From Roseibium suaedae (lineage in GTDB: Bacteria; Pseudomonadota; Alphaproteobacteria; Rhizobiales; Stappiaceae): a stretch of 64,000 nt of DNA. The stretch is taken from the NCBI RefSeq assembly GCF_900142725.1, contig NZ_FRBW01000007.1, positions 62,001 through 126,000 on the forward strand, in the 5' to 3' direction. Within the stretch, counting starts at the first letter, position 1. Each line of letters starts with the position of its first letter. Positions 54,613-61,837 of this stretch are shown here, one piece after another. A model generated the notes under the pieces. The model saw only the letters and a list, made by a program, of their open reading frames with translations. It was not told the DNA's origin and did not search any database. A program made the translations under genes and the position numbers.

Positions 54613-54652
54613 TCGTCATCCCGCACACAGCGAAGCGAAGATGCGGGATCGG
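54613..54652. repeat. Palindromic intergenic repeat, variant copy
   Basis: ATCCCGCA (54618-54625) pairs with TGCGGGAT (54642-54649) around CACAGCGAAGCGAAGA; preceded by CGTC. A variant of the family with TGC in place of GCC at the stem end. Confidence 0.65.
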
Positions 54653-54710
54653 AGAGCCGGGGTGCGCCGGTCGGCTCCTGATTAAAACCGATAATCCTTT
54701 GGCTCACCGG

Positions 54711-54742
54711 TCCCGGCTCGCGCTGCGCTTGGCCGGGATGAC
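54711..54742. repeat. Palindromic intergenic repeat
   Basis: TCCCGGC (54711-54717) pairs with GCCGGGA (54732-54738), inner TCGCGCTGCGCTTG, closing TGACG. Nearly the reverse complement of the copy at 28187. Confidence 0.75.
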
Positions 54743-54831
54743 GATCAAGAACTTGATGCCTTTGTCAGCAGTCTCGATCAGCTCTTATGGCTTTGATCGG
54801 GCGCGAGGAGCGTGGTGAGCCCGCCCTCAAC

Positions 54832-54866
54832 AAAACCGGCCAGAAACTTGCGTTTCTGGCCGGCTA
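54832..54866 (-). terminator. Intrinsic terminator after lexA
   Basis: CCGGCCAGAAAC (54836-54847) and GTTTCTGGCCGG (54852-54863) form a perfect 12-bp stem with a 4-base loop; on the minus strand TTTTGTT follows. 38 bp past the lexA stop. Confidence 0.85.
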
Positions 54867-54903
54867 AAACTCGGGGTGCCTGATCTTCGATCCTGGCGGA
54901 TCG

Positions 54904-55620
54904 TCAGTATTGGCGGAAGAGGGCGACGAGGCGGCCCTGTACCCGGACGCGGCCTGGGCCGAAGATCCGGGTTTCATAGGCCGGGTTGGCGGCCTCAAGG
55001 GCGATGGAGGCGCCTTTCTTGCGCAGGCGCTTCAAGGTGGCTTCCTCGCCATCCACCAGGGCCACGACGATATCGCCGCTCTCAGCAGAGTCCGTGCGCC
55101 GGATCAGCACTGTGTCACCGTCCAGAATGCCGGCTTCGATCATGGAATCGCCACGCACTTCCAGGGCGTAATGTTCGCCCTTGCCGATAAGCTCCGGCGG
55201 AACGGTGATGGAATGGCTGTGGGTCTGGATGGCCTCGATCGGCACACCGGCGGCAATGCGGCCCATGACCGGGATCTCGAGACCGGAGGCGACTTCGACC
55301 GGTGGCGGCGGGGGAGACTTCGCGACAGGCTTGCCCAGATCGCCCTCGATCACTTCCGGCGAGAAGGCGCCGCGGGCAGGCGGCGTTGCAAGGCCGGGAG
55401 CTATGGATTCCGGAAGGCGGATCAATTCCATCGCACGGGCCCGGTTCGGCAGGCGCTTGATGAAGCCGCGTTCTTCAAGGGCGGTGATCAGGCGGTGGAT
55501 GCCGGACTTTGACCGGAGGTCGAGCGCGTCCTTCATTTCGTCGAAGGAGGGCGGCACACCGGTTTCCTTCAACCTCTCATGAATGAACATCAGCAGTTCG
55601 TATTGCTTGCGCGTCAACAT
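54904..55620 (-). CDS. lexA: SOS repressor LexA
   Basis: 238 residues. An N-terminal winged helix ([20 protein letters not shown], then [18 protein letters not shown]) reads the operator; a Pro-rich linker (101-107) joins the S24 self-cleavage domain with the scissile A124-G125, nucleophile S159 (RGDSM) and general base K197. RecA-stimulated self-cleavage opens the SOS regulon. The operator at 55673-55687 in its own promoter shows autoregulation. Confidence 0.97.
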   Translation of the reverse strand: MLTRKQYELLMFIHERLKETGVPPSFDEMKDALDLRSKSGIHRLITALEERGFIKRLPNRARAMELIRLPESIAPGLATPPARGAFSPEVIEGDLGKPVAKSPPPPPVEVASGLEIPVMGRIAAGVPIEAIQTHSHSITVPPELIGKGEHYALEVRGDSMIEAGILDGDTVLIRRTDSAESGDIVVALVDGEEATLKRLRKKGASIALEAANPAYETRIFGPGRVRVQGRLVALFRQY

Positions 55621-55663
55621 GCCCGGTGGTCTCCACTGCGGCCTTGGTACAAATCAGGAACGT

Positions 55664-55692
55664 ACCATACCTGTTCACAGTGTGTTCTACAA
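55664..55692 (-). promoter_or_regulatory. lexA promoter
   Basis: On the minus strand TTGTAG (55687-55692), 17-bp spacer, TATGGT (55664-55669). The LexA operator fills the spacer. Confidence 0.65.
55673..55687. promoter_or_regulatory. LexA operator, perfect direct-repeat SOS box
   Basis: GTTC-ACAGTGT-GTTC, an exact match to the alphaproteobacterial GTTC-N7-GTTC operator, 53 bp before lexA. A degenerate second site with a 6-base gap (GTTCTCCTTTGTTC, 55715-55728) lies further upstream. Confidence 0.85.
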
Positions 55693-55772
55693 GCGTTAAG
55701 GGTCCCTTTCCGGTGTTCTCCTTTGTTCTTCCTGGCTGAAAGACCCGGATTAAGGGCTCTTTCAGGGGAATT

Positions 55773-57341
55773 TCAACCGTAGAGAAGCTTCGGCAAGGTG
55801 GTGGCGAGTGCGGGAAAGAGTGCGACAAGACCAAGGGCGGCCATCTGAAGCAGGATGAAGGGAGTGATTCCCGCGTAGATCGCCGAGGTCTTCAGATCCG
55901 GCGGGGCCACCTTTCGGAAATAGAACAGGGCATAGCCGAAGGGCGGGGTGAGAAAGCTCATCTGCAGGTTCATGCTGATCAGGATCGCGAACCAGACCGG
56001 GTCGACACCCGCAGCCATCAGTGGCGGGCCAGCCACAGGCACGACGATGAAGATGATCTCGACATATTCGATGATGAAGCCAAGGACGAAGATGATGGCC
56101 ATCACCGCCAGAAGCGCGACCGCTGTCTCCCCCGGCAGACCGTGAAGGAAGTCTTCGACCATCCTGTCTCCGTCGAGCCCCCGGAACACCAGGGACAGCA
56201 TGGCAGCGCCGAGGACGATCAGGATCATCATGGTGACCATCCGGGCCGTGTCCCTTGAGACCGCCAAAAGATCCCCCCGGCGCAGTTCCTGCCAGACGGC
56301 GAGCAGTGTGCCGGCGCACAGGAGGCCAAAGGCGGCGGCTCCCGGATAGAACAGGGCCGGGTGGATGCCATGTCCGCCGTGGAACTTCAGAAGAACAACG
56401 ATCAGCGCTGCGGGTAGCGTCGCCTGCAGCAATATCCTTTGCCAGCGGGGCTGTCCGCCCCGGTCGAGTGCCACCATGATCAGGGCACCAACTGCGCCCA
56501 GCGCCGCACTTTCCGTTGTGGTGGCGACGCCGCCCAGAATGGAGCCCAGCACAAGCAGGATCAGGATCAGGGGCAGCAGAAGGGGTTTGAGCGCGGCGCT
56601 GCGCGAGAGCGTGGCTTCACCACTCTCCTGAGGCTGCAACAGCGTGTCTCTGCGGACCGGCGGGCAGGTTTCAGGGCGAAGCCAGGCGTTGAGCGCGGCA
56701 TAGGCGAGATAGAGCAGCACCAGGACAAGGCCCGGCAGGATCGCGCCGGCAAAGACGGCACCGACAGAAACCGGCTCGGGGGAAAAGGAGCCGGCTGCCC
56801 TTTGCCCGGCCTGATAGGCGTTGGAGATCTGGTCCGTCAGCAGGATCAGCAGGATAGAGGGGGGAATGATCTGGCCAAGTGAGCCTGCGGCACAGATGAC
56901 GCCCGAAGAGAGGCGCGGCGAATAGCCCGCACCGGACATCGCCGGGAGCGCGATCAGGCCCAGCATGAAGATGGTCGCGCCGATCACGCCGGTGGAGGCG
57001 GCCAGCAAGGCGCCGACGATGATGACCGCATAGGCAAGACCGCCGCGCCGCTCGCCGAAAAGCGCCCCTGCCGCCAGCATCATCCGCCGCGCCATGTCCG
57101 AGCGCTCCAGCAGTCCGCCCATGAGAACAAAGAGCGGCAGGGCCATGAATACCGGATTGGAGAGGACGCCAAAGGCTCTTGAAGGAAAGGCGGCCAGAAA
57201 GGCCATGTCGAAATGACCGAGCGCTGTTCCAAGCAGCGCTGTCAGGACCGGTGCGCCAAGGAGAACAAAGGCCACCGGCGCGCCGGAAAGAATGCCGCCG
57301 GTCAGGAGCACGGCGAGGAAGATCAGGAGGGCGCTGCTCAT
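55773..57341 (-). CDS. TRAP transporter large permease (DctM type)
   Basis: 522 residues with about twelve hydrophobic segments; the ion-coupled transport subunit of tripartite ATP-independent periplasmic transporters. Typical pieces: PVFMALPLFVLMGGLLERS, AASTGVIGATIFMLGLIALP, SLGQIIPPSILLILL, and QMSFLTPPFGYALFYFRK. Longer than the common 425 residues because of a loop at about 220-320, as seen in the larger DctM subclass. Overlaps the small permease by four bases. No periplasmic binding-protein gene is next to it. Confidence 0.92.
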   Translation of the reverse strand: MSSALLIFLAVLLTGGILSGAPVAFVLLGAPVLTALLGTALGHFDMAFLAAFPSRAFGVLSNPVFMALPLFVLMGGLLERSDMARRMMLAAGALFGERRGGLAYAVIIVGALLAASTGVIGATIFMLGLIALPAMSGAGYSPRLSSGVICAAGSLGQIIPPSILLILLTDQISNAYQAGQRAAGSFSPEPVSVGAVFAGAILPGLVLVLLYLAYAALNAWLRPETCPPVRRDTLLQPQESGEATLSRSAALKPLLLPLILILLVLGSILGGVATTTESAALGAVGALIMVALDRGGQPRWQRILLQATLPAALIVVLLKFHGGHGIHPALFYPGAAAFGLLCAGTLLAVWQELRRGDLLAVSRDTARMVTMMILIVLGAAMLSLVFRGLDGDRMVEDFLHGLPGETAVALLAVMAIIFVLGFIIEYVEIIFIVVPVAGPPLMAAGVDPVWFAILISMNLQMSFLTPPFGYALFYFRKVAPPDLKTSAIYAGITPFILLQMAALGLVALFPALATTLPKLLYG

Positions 57342-57871
57342 GGCTTTTCCGGGCTGTAGGGCTGCCTCTTCAGCCCCAGGACCAGGGCGGTGAGGGCAAG
57401 GCTCATGAAAAAGGCGGTCATGGCGCCCTTCAGCAGGAAGTAGCCTGGCAAGCCGCCAACGCTTGGCGAAGCCTCCAGCACCCTGAAAGCGCTGACCGTT
57501 TCGGGCAGGGACACCCAGCTGGCCCAGATCATGGCCGGGAGAAGCAGGAACAGCAGGGCAAAGCGGTCAGCCAGAGCCCGCCTGCTGTCGCTCCATCTGG
57601 CATAGAACACATCAACCCGGACGCTGCCGTCGGCGATCAGCAGGGCCGGGGCCGGAGCAATGGTCGCCAGAAAGAACAGATAGGTCAGAAGATCCAGCGC
57701 CCAGGGCGTGCCATAGGAAAAGACATAGCGCAGGGCAACCACGAGCAGCTGGAGGAGAAGCAAGGCAATCAGCAGCGTGGCAGCCATCGACTCCAGACTG
57801 CCTGCAAGACGGCCCAGTGCCCTCTTGAGACGGAGGGCGGATTTGCTTCGATCCTTGTGCTGGGTGGACAT
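57338..57871 (-). CDS. TRAP transporter small permease (DctQ type)
   Basis: 177 residues with four membrane helices. It pairs with DctM; RYVFSYGTPWALDLLTYLF is the conserved region around the second helix. The frame is open to 58060, but the upstream 63 residues run into the regulator gene and have no membrane character, so I start at ATG 57871. Transcription from the LysR gene side is possible, with a 148-bp gap. Confidence 0.88.
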   Translation of the reverse strand: MSTQHKDRSKSALRLKRALGRLAGSLESMAATLLIALLLLQLLVVALRYVFSYGTPWALDLLTYLFFLATIAPAPALLIADGSVRVDVFYARWSDSRRALADRFALLFLLLPAMIWASWVSLPETVSAFRVLEASPSVGGLPGYFLLKGAMTAFFMSLALTALVLGLKRQPYSPEKP

Positions 57872-58019
57872 GAGCGGGGATCCGGATGACGGCAGGGGCT
57901 TCGCAAGGGGGATGCGGCAGCAATAGATTGTTTCCTGCATCAATGGCGGATTCCTGTGCGCCTGCCAACCGTGAGGTCGAAGCCAATTGGCTCGCCGGTG
58001 CGTCTGATCGGGCAGGTAT

Positions 58020-58910
58020 TTATCCGGCAGCCACCGGAAGATGGGCCAGAAAGGCTTCAACGGCGGCGACCTTGGTCATCTCCGGCAGGCAGACTGCCCA
58101 ATGGGAGGCCATGAGATTGGGGTCGGGAATGGGGACGCCCTTGAAGGGATCTCCCGGTGAAAGCTCCGCGTCCAGAACCACACCAAAGCCCAGGCCGCTC
58201 GAGATCATCGCGCAGATCGATTCCCAGGAGCCGAGCGAAAGAAGGGTGTGCGGGGTGATGCTGGCAACGGTTGCTGCCGCCTCGAAGATCTGGCGCGTTC
58301 CGGAGGATTTCTCGCGCTGGATCAGCGGCAGGCTTTCCACCATGCGCCAGTCGAGATGGGGGCGCTGAGCAAGCTCATGGGTTTCCGGCATGGCGATCAC
58401 GACCCTTGCTGCGCAGAGCTTCAGACCGGACAGGCCTTCGGGCCTGGCCCTTGCGGTGATGAAGGCAATGTCGATCTTGCCCGCCTCCAGCATGGCCAGA
58501 AGATCGGCGCTTGCTGCTGACAGCGCTTCGATGGTCACGCCGGGAGAATGGCTCATGAAGGCGGAGATATGGGGAATGGCGAGCTGAAAGGCGGAATAGC
58601 CGATCCGGAGCTGACCCTTGCCGCCCAGGCTTTGCTCGTGCAGTTCGCTCTCCAGATCATCCGACAGGGCAAGCAGGGCGCGGATCCTGGGCAAGAGAGC
58701 CGTCAGGGATGGGGAAGGCCGCGCCGTATGGCCATCCCGGATGATCAGCCGGGCCTTGAACCGGTTCTCAAGCGCCTGGACGTGATTGGAGACGGAGGGC
58801 TGAGCAATGCCAAGCCTCTTGGCGGCGAGGGAGAAACTGGAAGTTTCCACGACCGCATTGAGGGCCTGCAATTGGGCAAGTGTCAGACGGGAGCGGGGAT
58901 TGTCAGCCAT
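58020..58910 (-). CDS. LysR-family transcriptional regulator
   Basis: 296 residues. N-terminal winged helix-turn-helix LAQLQALNAVVETSSFSLAAKRLGIAQPSVSNHVQALE, given here only to name the parts LTLAQLQALNAVV and SVSNHVQALE, is followed by a two-lobed effector domain (LRIGYSAFQLAIPHISAF, IDIAFITARARPEGL). Starts at ATG 58910; upstream in-frame codons to 59165 lack homology. It lies upstream of the TRAP genes on the same strand and divergent from ridA, so either could be its target. Effector unknown. Confidence 0.9.
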   Translation of the reverse strand: MADNPRSRLTLAQLQALNAVVETSSFSLAAKRLGIAQPSVSNHVQALENRFKARLIIRDGHTARPSPSLTALLPRIRALLALSDDLESELHEQSLGGKGQLRIGYSAFQLAIPHISAFMSHSPGVTIEALSAASADLLAMLEAGKIDIAFITARARPEGLSGLKLCAARVVIAMPETHELAQRPHLDWRMVESLPLIQREKSSGTRQIFEAAATVASITPHTLLSLGSWESICAMISSGLGFGVVLDAELSPGDPFKGVPIPDPNLMASHWAVCLPEMTKVAAVEAFLAHLPVAAG

Positions 58911-59108
58911 GATAGAATGGCACCCTAGCATCTTGAGGGCTGTTTGACAGGGGGCAGCACTGCGCTTTCCTGCTGTCATGCGCAGGGAAGGACAGATCCT
59001 CGCCGGACCGCAAAATCCTGATGGCGTTCTCAGTCTGTCGAGGCTATCAAGCGAGCCTGAGGCGTGTCTGGCCACACGGTGCAGGCCCCTGACAGGAAAG
59101 GATCCCAA

Positions 59109-59462
59109 ATGACTGAAATCACCCGTCTCGACAAGGGCCCGCGCATGAGCCAGGCCGTGATCCACGGTGGACTGGTTTACCTGGCTGGCCAGGTTGGAGC
59201 TCCGGGCGAAAGCGTCACCGAGCAGACCAAGGCCATCTTGAAGAACATTGACGAGTTGCTGGCCCGCGCTGGCTCAGACAAGTCCCGTCTGCTCAGCACC
59301 ACCATCTGGCTGCAGAGCATGAACGACTTTGCCGAGATGAATGCCGTTTGGGACGGCTGGGTCGATCCGGAAAACGCTCCGGCACGCGCAACGGGCGAAT
59401 CTGCTCTCGCGACCCCGGACTACAAGGTCGAGATCATCGTCGTTGCAGCTCTGAACGACTGA
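59109..59462 (+). CDS. RidA-family protein
   Basis: 117 residues, chorismate-mutase-like trimer fold. RidA proteins hydrolyse reactive enamines and imines released by PLP enzymes. GGLVYLAGQVG, the SKSRLLSTTIWLQSMNDF stretch in part, and PARATGESALATPDYKVEI with the substrate-binding Arg are present. AGGAAAGGA lies before ATG 59109. Members of this divergent subfamily often adjoin amino-acid or amine catabolic genes; the neighbouring LysR gene may control it. Confidence 0.92.
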   Translation: MTEITRLDKGPRMSQAVIHGGLVYLAGQVGAPGESVTEQTKAILKNIDELLARAGSDKSRLLSTTIWLQSMNDFAEMNAVWDGWVDPENAPARATGESALATPDYKVEIIVVAALND

Positions 59463-59508
59463 TCATGATCGATTGATCCTGCCGGATTGATCTTCATTGC
59501 CAGATCTT

Positions 59509-59546
59509 GCCCTTCGGGATTCTGTCCCGGAGGGCTTTTTGTTTTT
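59509..59546 (+). terminator. Intrinsic terminator after ridA
   Basis: GCCCTTCGGGA (59509-59519) pairs with TCCCGGAGGGC (59525-59535) with a single G-T wobble, then TTTTTGTTTTTT. Confidence 0.88.
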
Positions 59547-59899
59547 TGCCGCAGCGTCACCTGGCGCTGGGCTAATCCGGAGCTTAGGGCAGTAGCGCGA
59601 TTGTTGCATGTGCGAAGTATTTTTTAGAGCTGTGGGCTTAGCGTTGATGCATCTATTAGTTGCTTCATAGTCAGCTCGCGCCTAGGTCTCTGTTTTTACG
59701 ATCAAACATAAACAGCGACTGCGGCGTCGCTCTCCTTCGCAGTTGCGAGCGCGCTTGGTGTGCGGGGCAAGAAAACCTAATACTTAGGTCTTGTATTTCG
59801 TGCAATTTTTCCGCGTATGTGTAGTTGTTGCAAGGGTTTTTCTTGATCGTTGCCTTTCTGCCTTGCTACTCTCTGAAGTCTCTAGGGAGGAGAAGCCGG
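59547..59899. other. Intergenic region upstream of the response regulator
   Basis: 353 bp without a gene and lower in GC than the flanks. It contains the palindrome at 59775-59789. TTGTAT (59791-59796) could be a -35 box, with a weak TATGTG 19 bases on; I do not call a promoter. Confidence 0.5.
59775..59789. promoter_or_regulatory. Perfect palindrome, possible operator
   Basis: ACCTAA-TAC-TTAGGT, 6-bp perfect arms around 3 bases, 111 bp before the response regulator. The symmetric form suits a dimeric regulator, perhaps the LuxR-type protein encoded next. Confidence 0.45.
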
Positions 59900-60625
59900 A
59901 TGAGCACAAAATGCGATCCGCAAGACCAGCTTGTGATCAAGTCCATTCTGGTTATCGACGATCATCCACTATATTGCGACGCGCTGGCGGCGACGCTGGA
60001 GAAGCTGTTCCGCTCGCGTTCAGTCAAGACCGCTACATCGCTGAAGGAGGGATTGCGCCTGGTTGGAACGCGGTTCCAGCCTGATCTGGTGATGCTGGAT
60101 CTGAAACTGCCCGATGTCACTGGGCTGAGCGGTTTCCTGAAGGTGCGCAGCAAGCTGCCGGATGTTCCGGTACTGGTCATTTCGGCGGAATCTTCCGACG
60201 AGACCATCAGTGCACTTCTGTCTGCAGGCGCAGCGGGGTTCATTCCCAAGGATGCCACTCACAAGATCCTGCAGCAGGCGCTTCTGGATGTGCGCGAAGG
60301 CCGGCGGTTCCTGCCGCCCGGTTTTACCCCGCCCAAGCGGACCGCTGCCCAGGAAATGAATTCCCGGCAGGTGGCTCACAAGATTGCCGAGCTTACCCCG
60401 CAGCAGAACCGGATCATGAAGCTGATCTGTGCCGGCAAGCCCAACAAGCAGATTGCCTATGAGCTGTCTCTCGCAGAAGCGACGGTGAAGGCGCATATCA
60501 CGGCCCTGCTGCGCCGGCTCGGGGTCAACAATCGCACGCAGGCGGCGGTTCTGGTGAGGAGCGCAAGCCTCTCTGCCGGATTGCCTCCTATGTCTGATTC
60601 CGATGCCCGTGCCCTCCTGAGCTAA
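59900..60625 (+). CDS. LuxR/NarL-type response regulator
   Basis: 241 residues. Receiver domain at about 14-135 with acidic pocket D20-D21 (LVIDDHP), phospho-acceptor D67 (VMLDLKLPD) and the late Lys in FIPKDA; C-terminal GerE helix-turn-helix (ELTPQQNRIMKLICAGKPNK, then ATVKAHITALLRRLGVNNRTQA). Start at ATG 59900 behind GGGAGGAG; the frame runs on to 59825 but without homology. Likely partner of the kinase two genes downstream. Confidence 0.92.
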   Translation: MSTKCDPQDQLVIKSILVIDDHPLYCDALAATLEKLFRSRSVKTATSLKEGLRLVGTRFQPDLVMLDLKLPDVTGLSGFLKVRSKLPDVPVLVISAESSDETISALLSAGAAGFIPKDATHKILQQALLDVREGRRFLPPGFTPPKRTAAQEMNSRQVAHKIAELTPQQNRIMKLICAGKPNKQIAYELSLAEATVKAHITALLRRLGVNNRTQAAVLVRSASLSAGLPPMSDSDARALLS

Positions 60626-60634
60626 GCGGGTCAG

Positions 60635-61837
60635 ATGAACATGAACATCACCCCTCCGGGGCTGGCGCATTCCGGCAAGGCAAGACGGCGGAATAGGCCG
60701 GAGACTGTCGAGGTGGGCCTGTCCTATGCGGGGGACGCCTCGCAAGCCGTTGCGGAGGCGACAGCAAACCTGTCACCTCCGGCAGCCTGTTTCATGCTGG
60801 TCTTCGTGCCGGATCATCTGGATCCGCGCGATGTCGCTGCCGAGTTTGCCAGCCAGTTGCCGCAGACGACCATTTTCGGATGCAGCACGGCCGGTCAGAT
60901 CACGAGCCAGGGCTACGAGAATTCGGCGCTCTTCGTGATCGCCTTTCCCAAGAAGCACTTCCGCTGCTCTTCGGCGCTGTTCAAGCCCTTGAAGCCCATC
61001 TCCATCGAAAAGACCGCCAATCAGGCCCGGACCCTGTCGACACGGTTCCGGCCGACCGCCAACTGGAAGCGGGTGGCGCTGGTTTTTGCCGACGGCCTGT
61101 CCAAGCAGGAAGACCTCCTGGTCTCCGCGCTGGAGGCCGGGCTCGGCAATGTGCCTGTCTTCGGCGGGTCTGCCGGTCACGGGCTGGCCTTCGACGAGAC
61201 CTTTGTCCTTCATGGCGGGGAGGCGCATACAAACGCCGGTCTCCTGCTGCTTCTGGAGACGGATCTGGATTTCTGCGGTCTCGGCTTTGACCATTTCGTG
61301 CCAACCTCCACCCGTATGGTGGTGACGCGCGCTGTACCGGAAGAGCGGCTGGTGCTGGAAATCAACGGCGCTCCGGCTGCCCGGGAATATGCCCGCTGCG
61401 TTGGCCGGTCGATCGATGAGTTGTCGCCGAAGATCTTTGCCGAAAATCCCGTTCTTGTGCGCAATGGCAACAGCTGGCACGTGCGCGCCATTCAGCAGGT
61501 GGAAGAAGGCGGTGGCCTCTGGTTCCTGTCTGCCATCGATGATGGCCTCGTCCTGACCCTTGGACAGGGGACGGAAATCCTCTCCATGCTGGACAGCGGC
61601 CTCGGGCAGGCATCGACCAGTGGCCGGGAGCCGGATTTCATCCTTGGCTTCGACTGTTTCCTGCGCAAGCTGGAGATCGAACTGAACGGCCTGGTGGACG
61701 ATGCCTCGCAGATCCTCAAGAAGCACAATGTTCTGGGCTTCAACACTTACGGCGAGCAGCATCTGGGTGTCCATGTGAACCAGACCTTCGTCGGCGTTGC
61801 CTTCTATCCGCCGGTTTCGGGAGGGGGCCTTGATTGA
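60635..61837 (+). CDS. FIST-domain sensor protein, NosP-like
   Basis: 400 residues with no membrane segment. FIST_N spans about 40-230 (FMLVFVPDHLD, TIFGCSTAGQI, PVFGGSAGHG) and FIST_C about 235-380, ending GFNTYGEQHLGVHVNQTFVG. In Pseudomonas, Shewanella and Vibrio, FIST proteins called NosP bind heme and nitric oxide and control an adjoining hybrid kinase; the same neighbour is present here. It overlaps the kinase start by 8 bases and follows the response regulator by 9 bp. Heme binding is inferred from family and context only. Confidence 0.88.
   Translation: MNMNITPPGLAHSGKARRRNRPETVEVGLSYAGDASQAVAEATANLSPPAACFMLVFVPDHLDPRDVAAEFASQLPQTTIFGCSTAGQITSQGYENSALFVIAFPKKHFRCSSALFKPLKPISIEKTANQARTLSTRFRPTANWKRVALVFADGLSKQEDLLVSALEAGLGNVPVFGGSAGHGLAFDETFVLHGGEAHTNAGLLLLLETDLDFCGLGFDHFVPTSTRMVVTRAVPEERLVLEINGAPAAREYARCVGRSIDELSPKIFAENPVLVRNGNSWHVRAIQQVEEGGGLWFLSAIDDGLVLTLGQGTEILSMLDSGLGQASTSGREPDFILGFDCFLRKLEIELNGLVDDASQILKKHNVLGFNTYGEQHLGVHVNQTFVGVAFYPPVSGGGLD

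Larger units (their letters stand above)
54387..54831. other. Intergenic region with repeats between comEC and lexA
   Basis: No supported gene. It holds two palindromic repeat copies (54613-54652 and 54711-54742); short open frames here are translations of those repeats. Confidence 0.6.

Noticed and set aside
55715-55728. Second LexA box GTTCTCCTTTGTTC upstream of lexA
   Set aside because: The gap is 6 bases, not 7, so it puts the half sites on a different face of the helix; kept only as a degenerate remnant.
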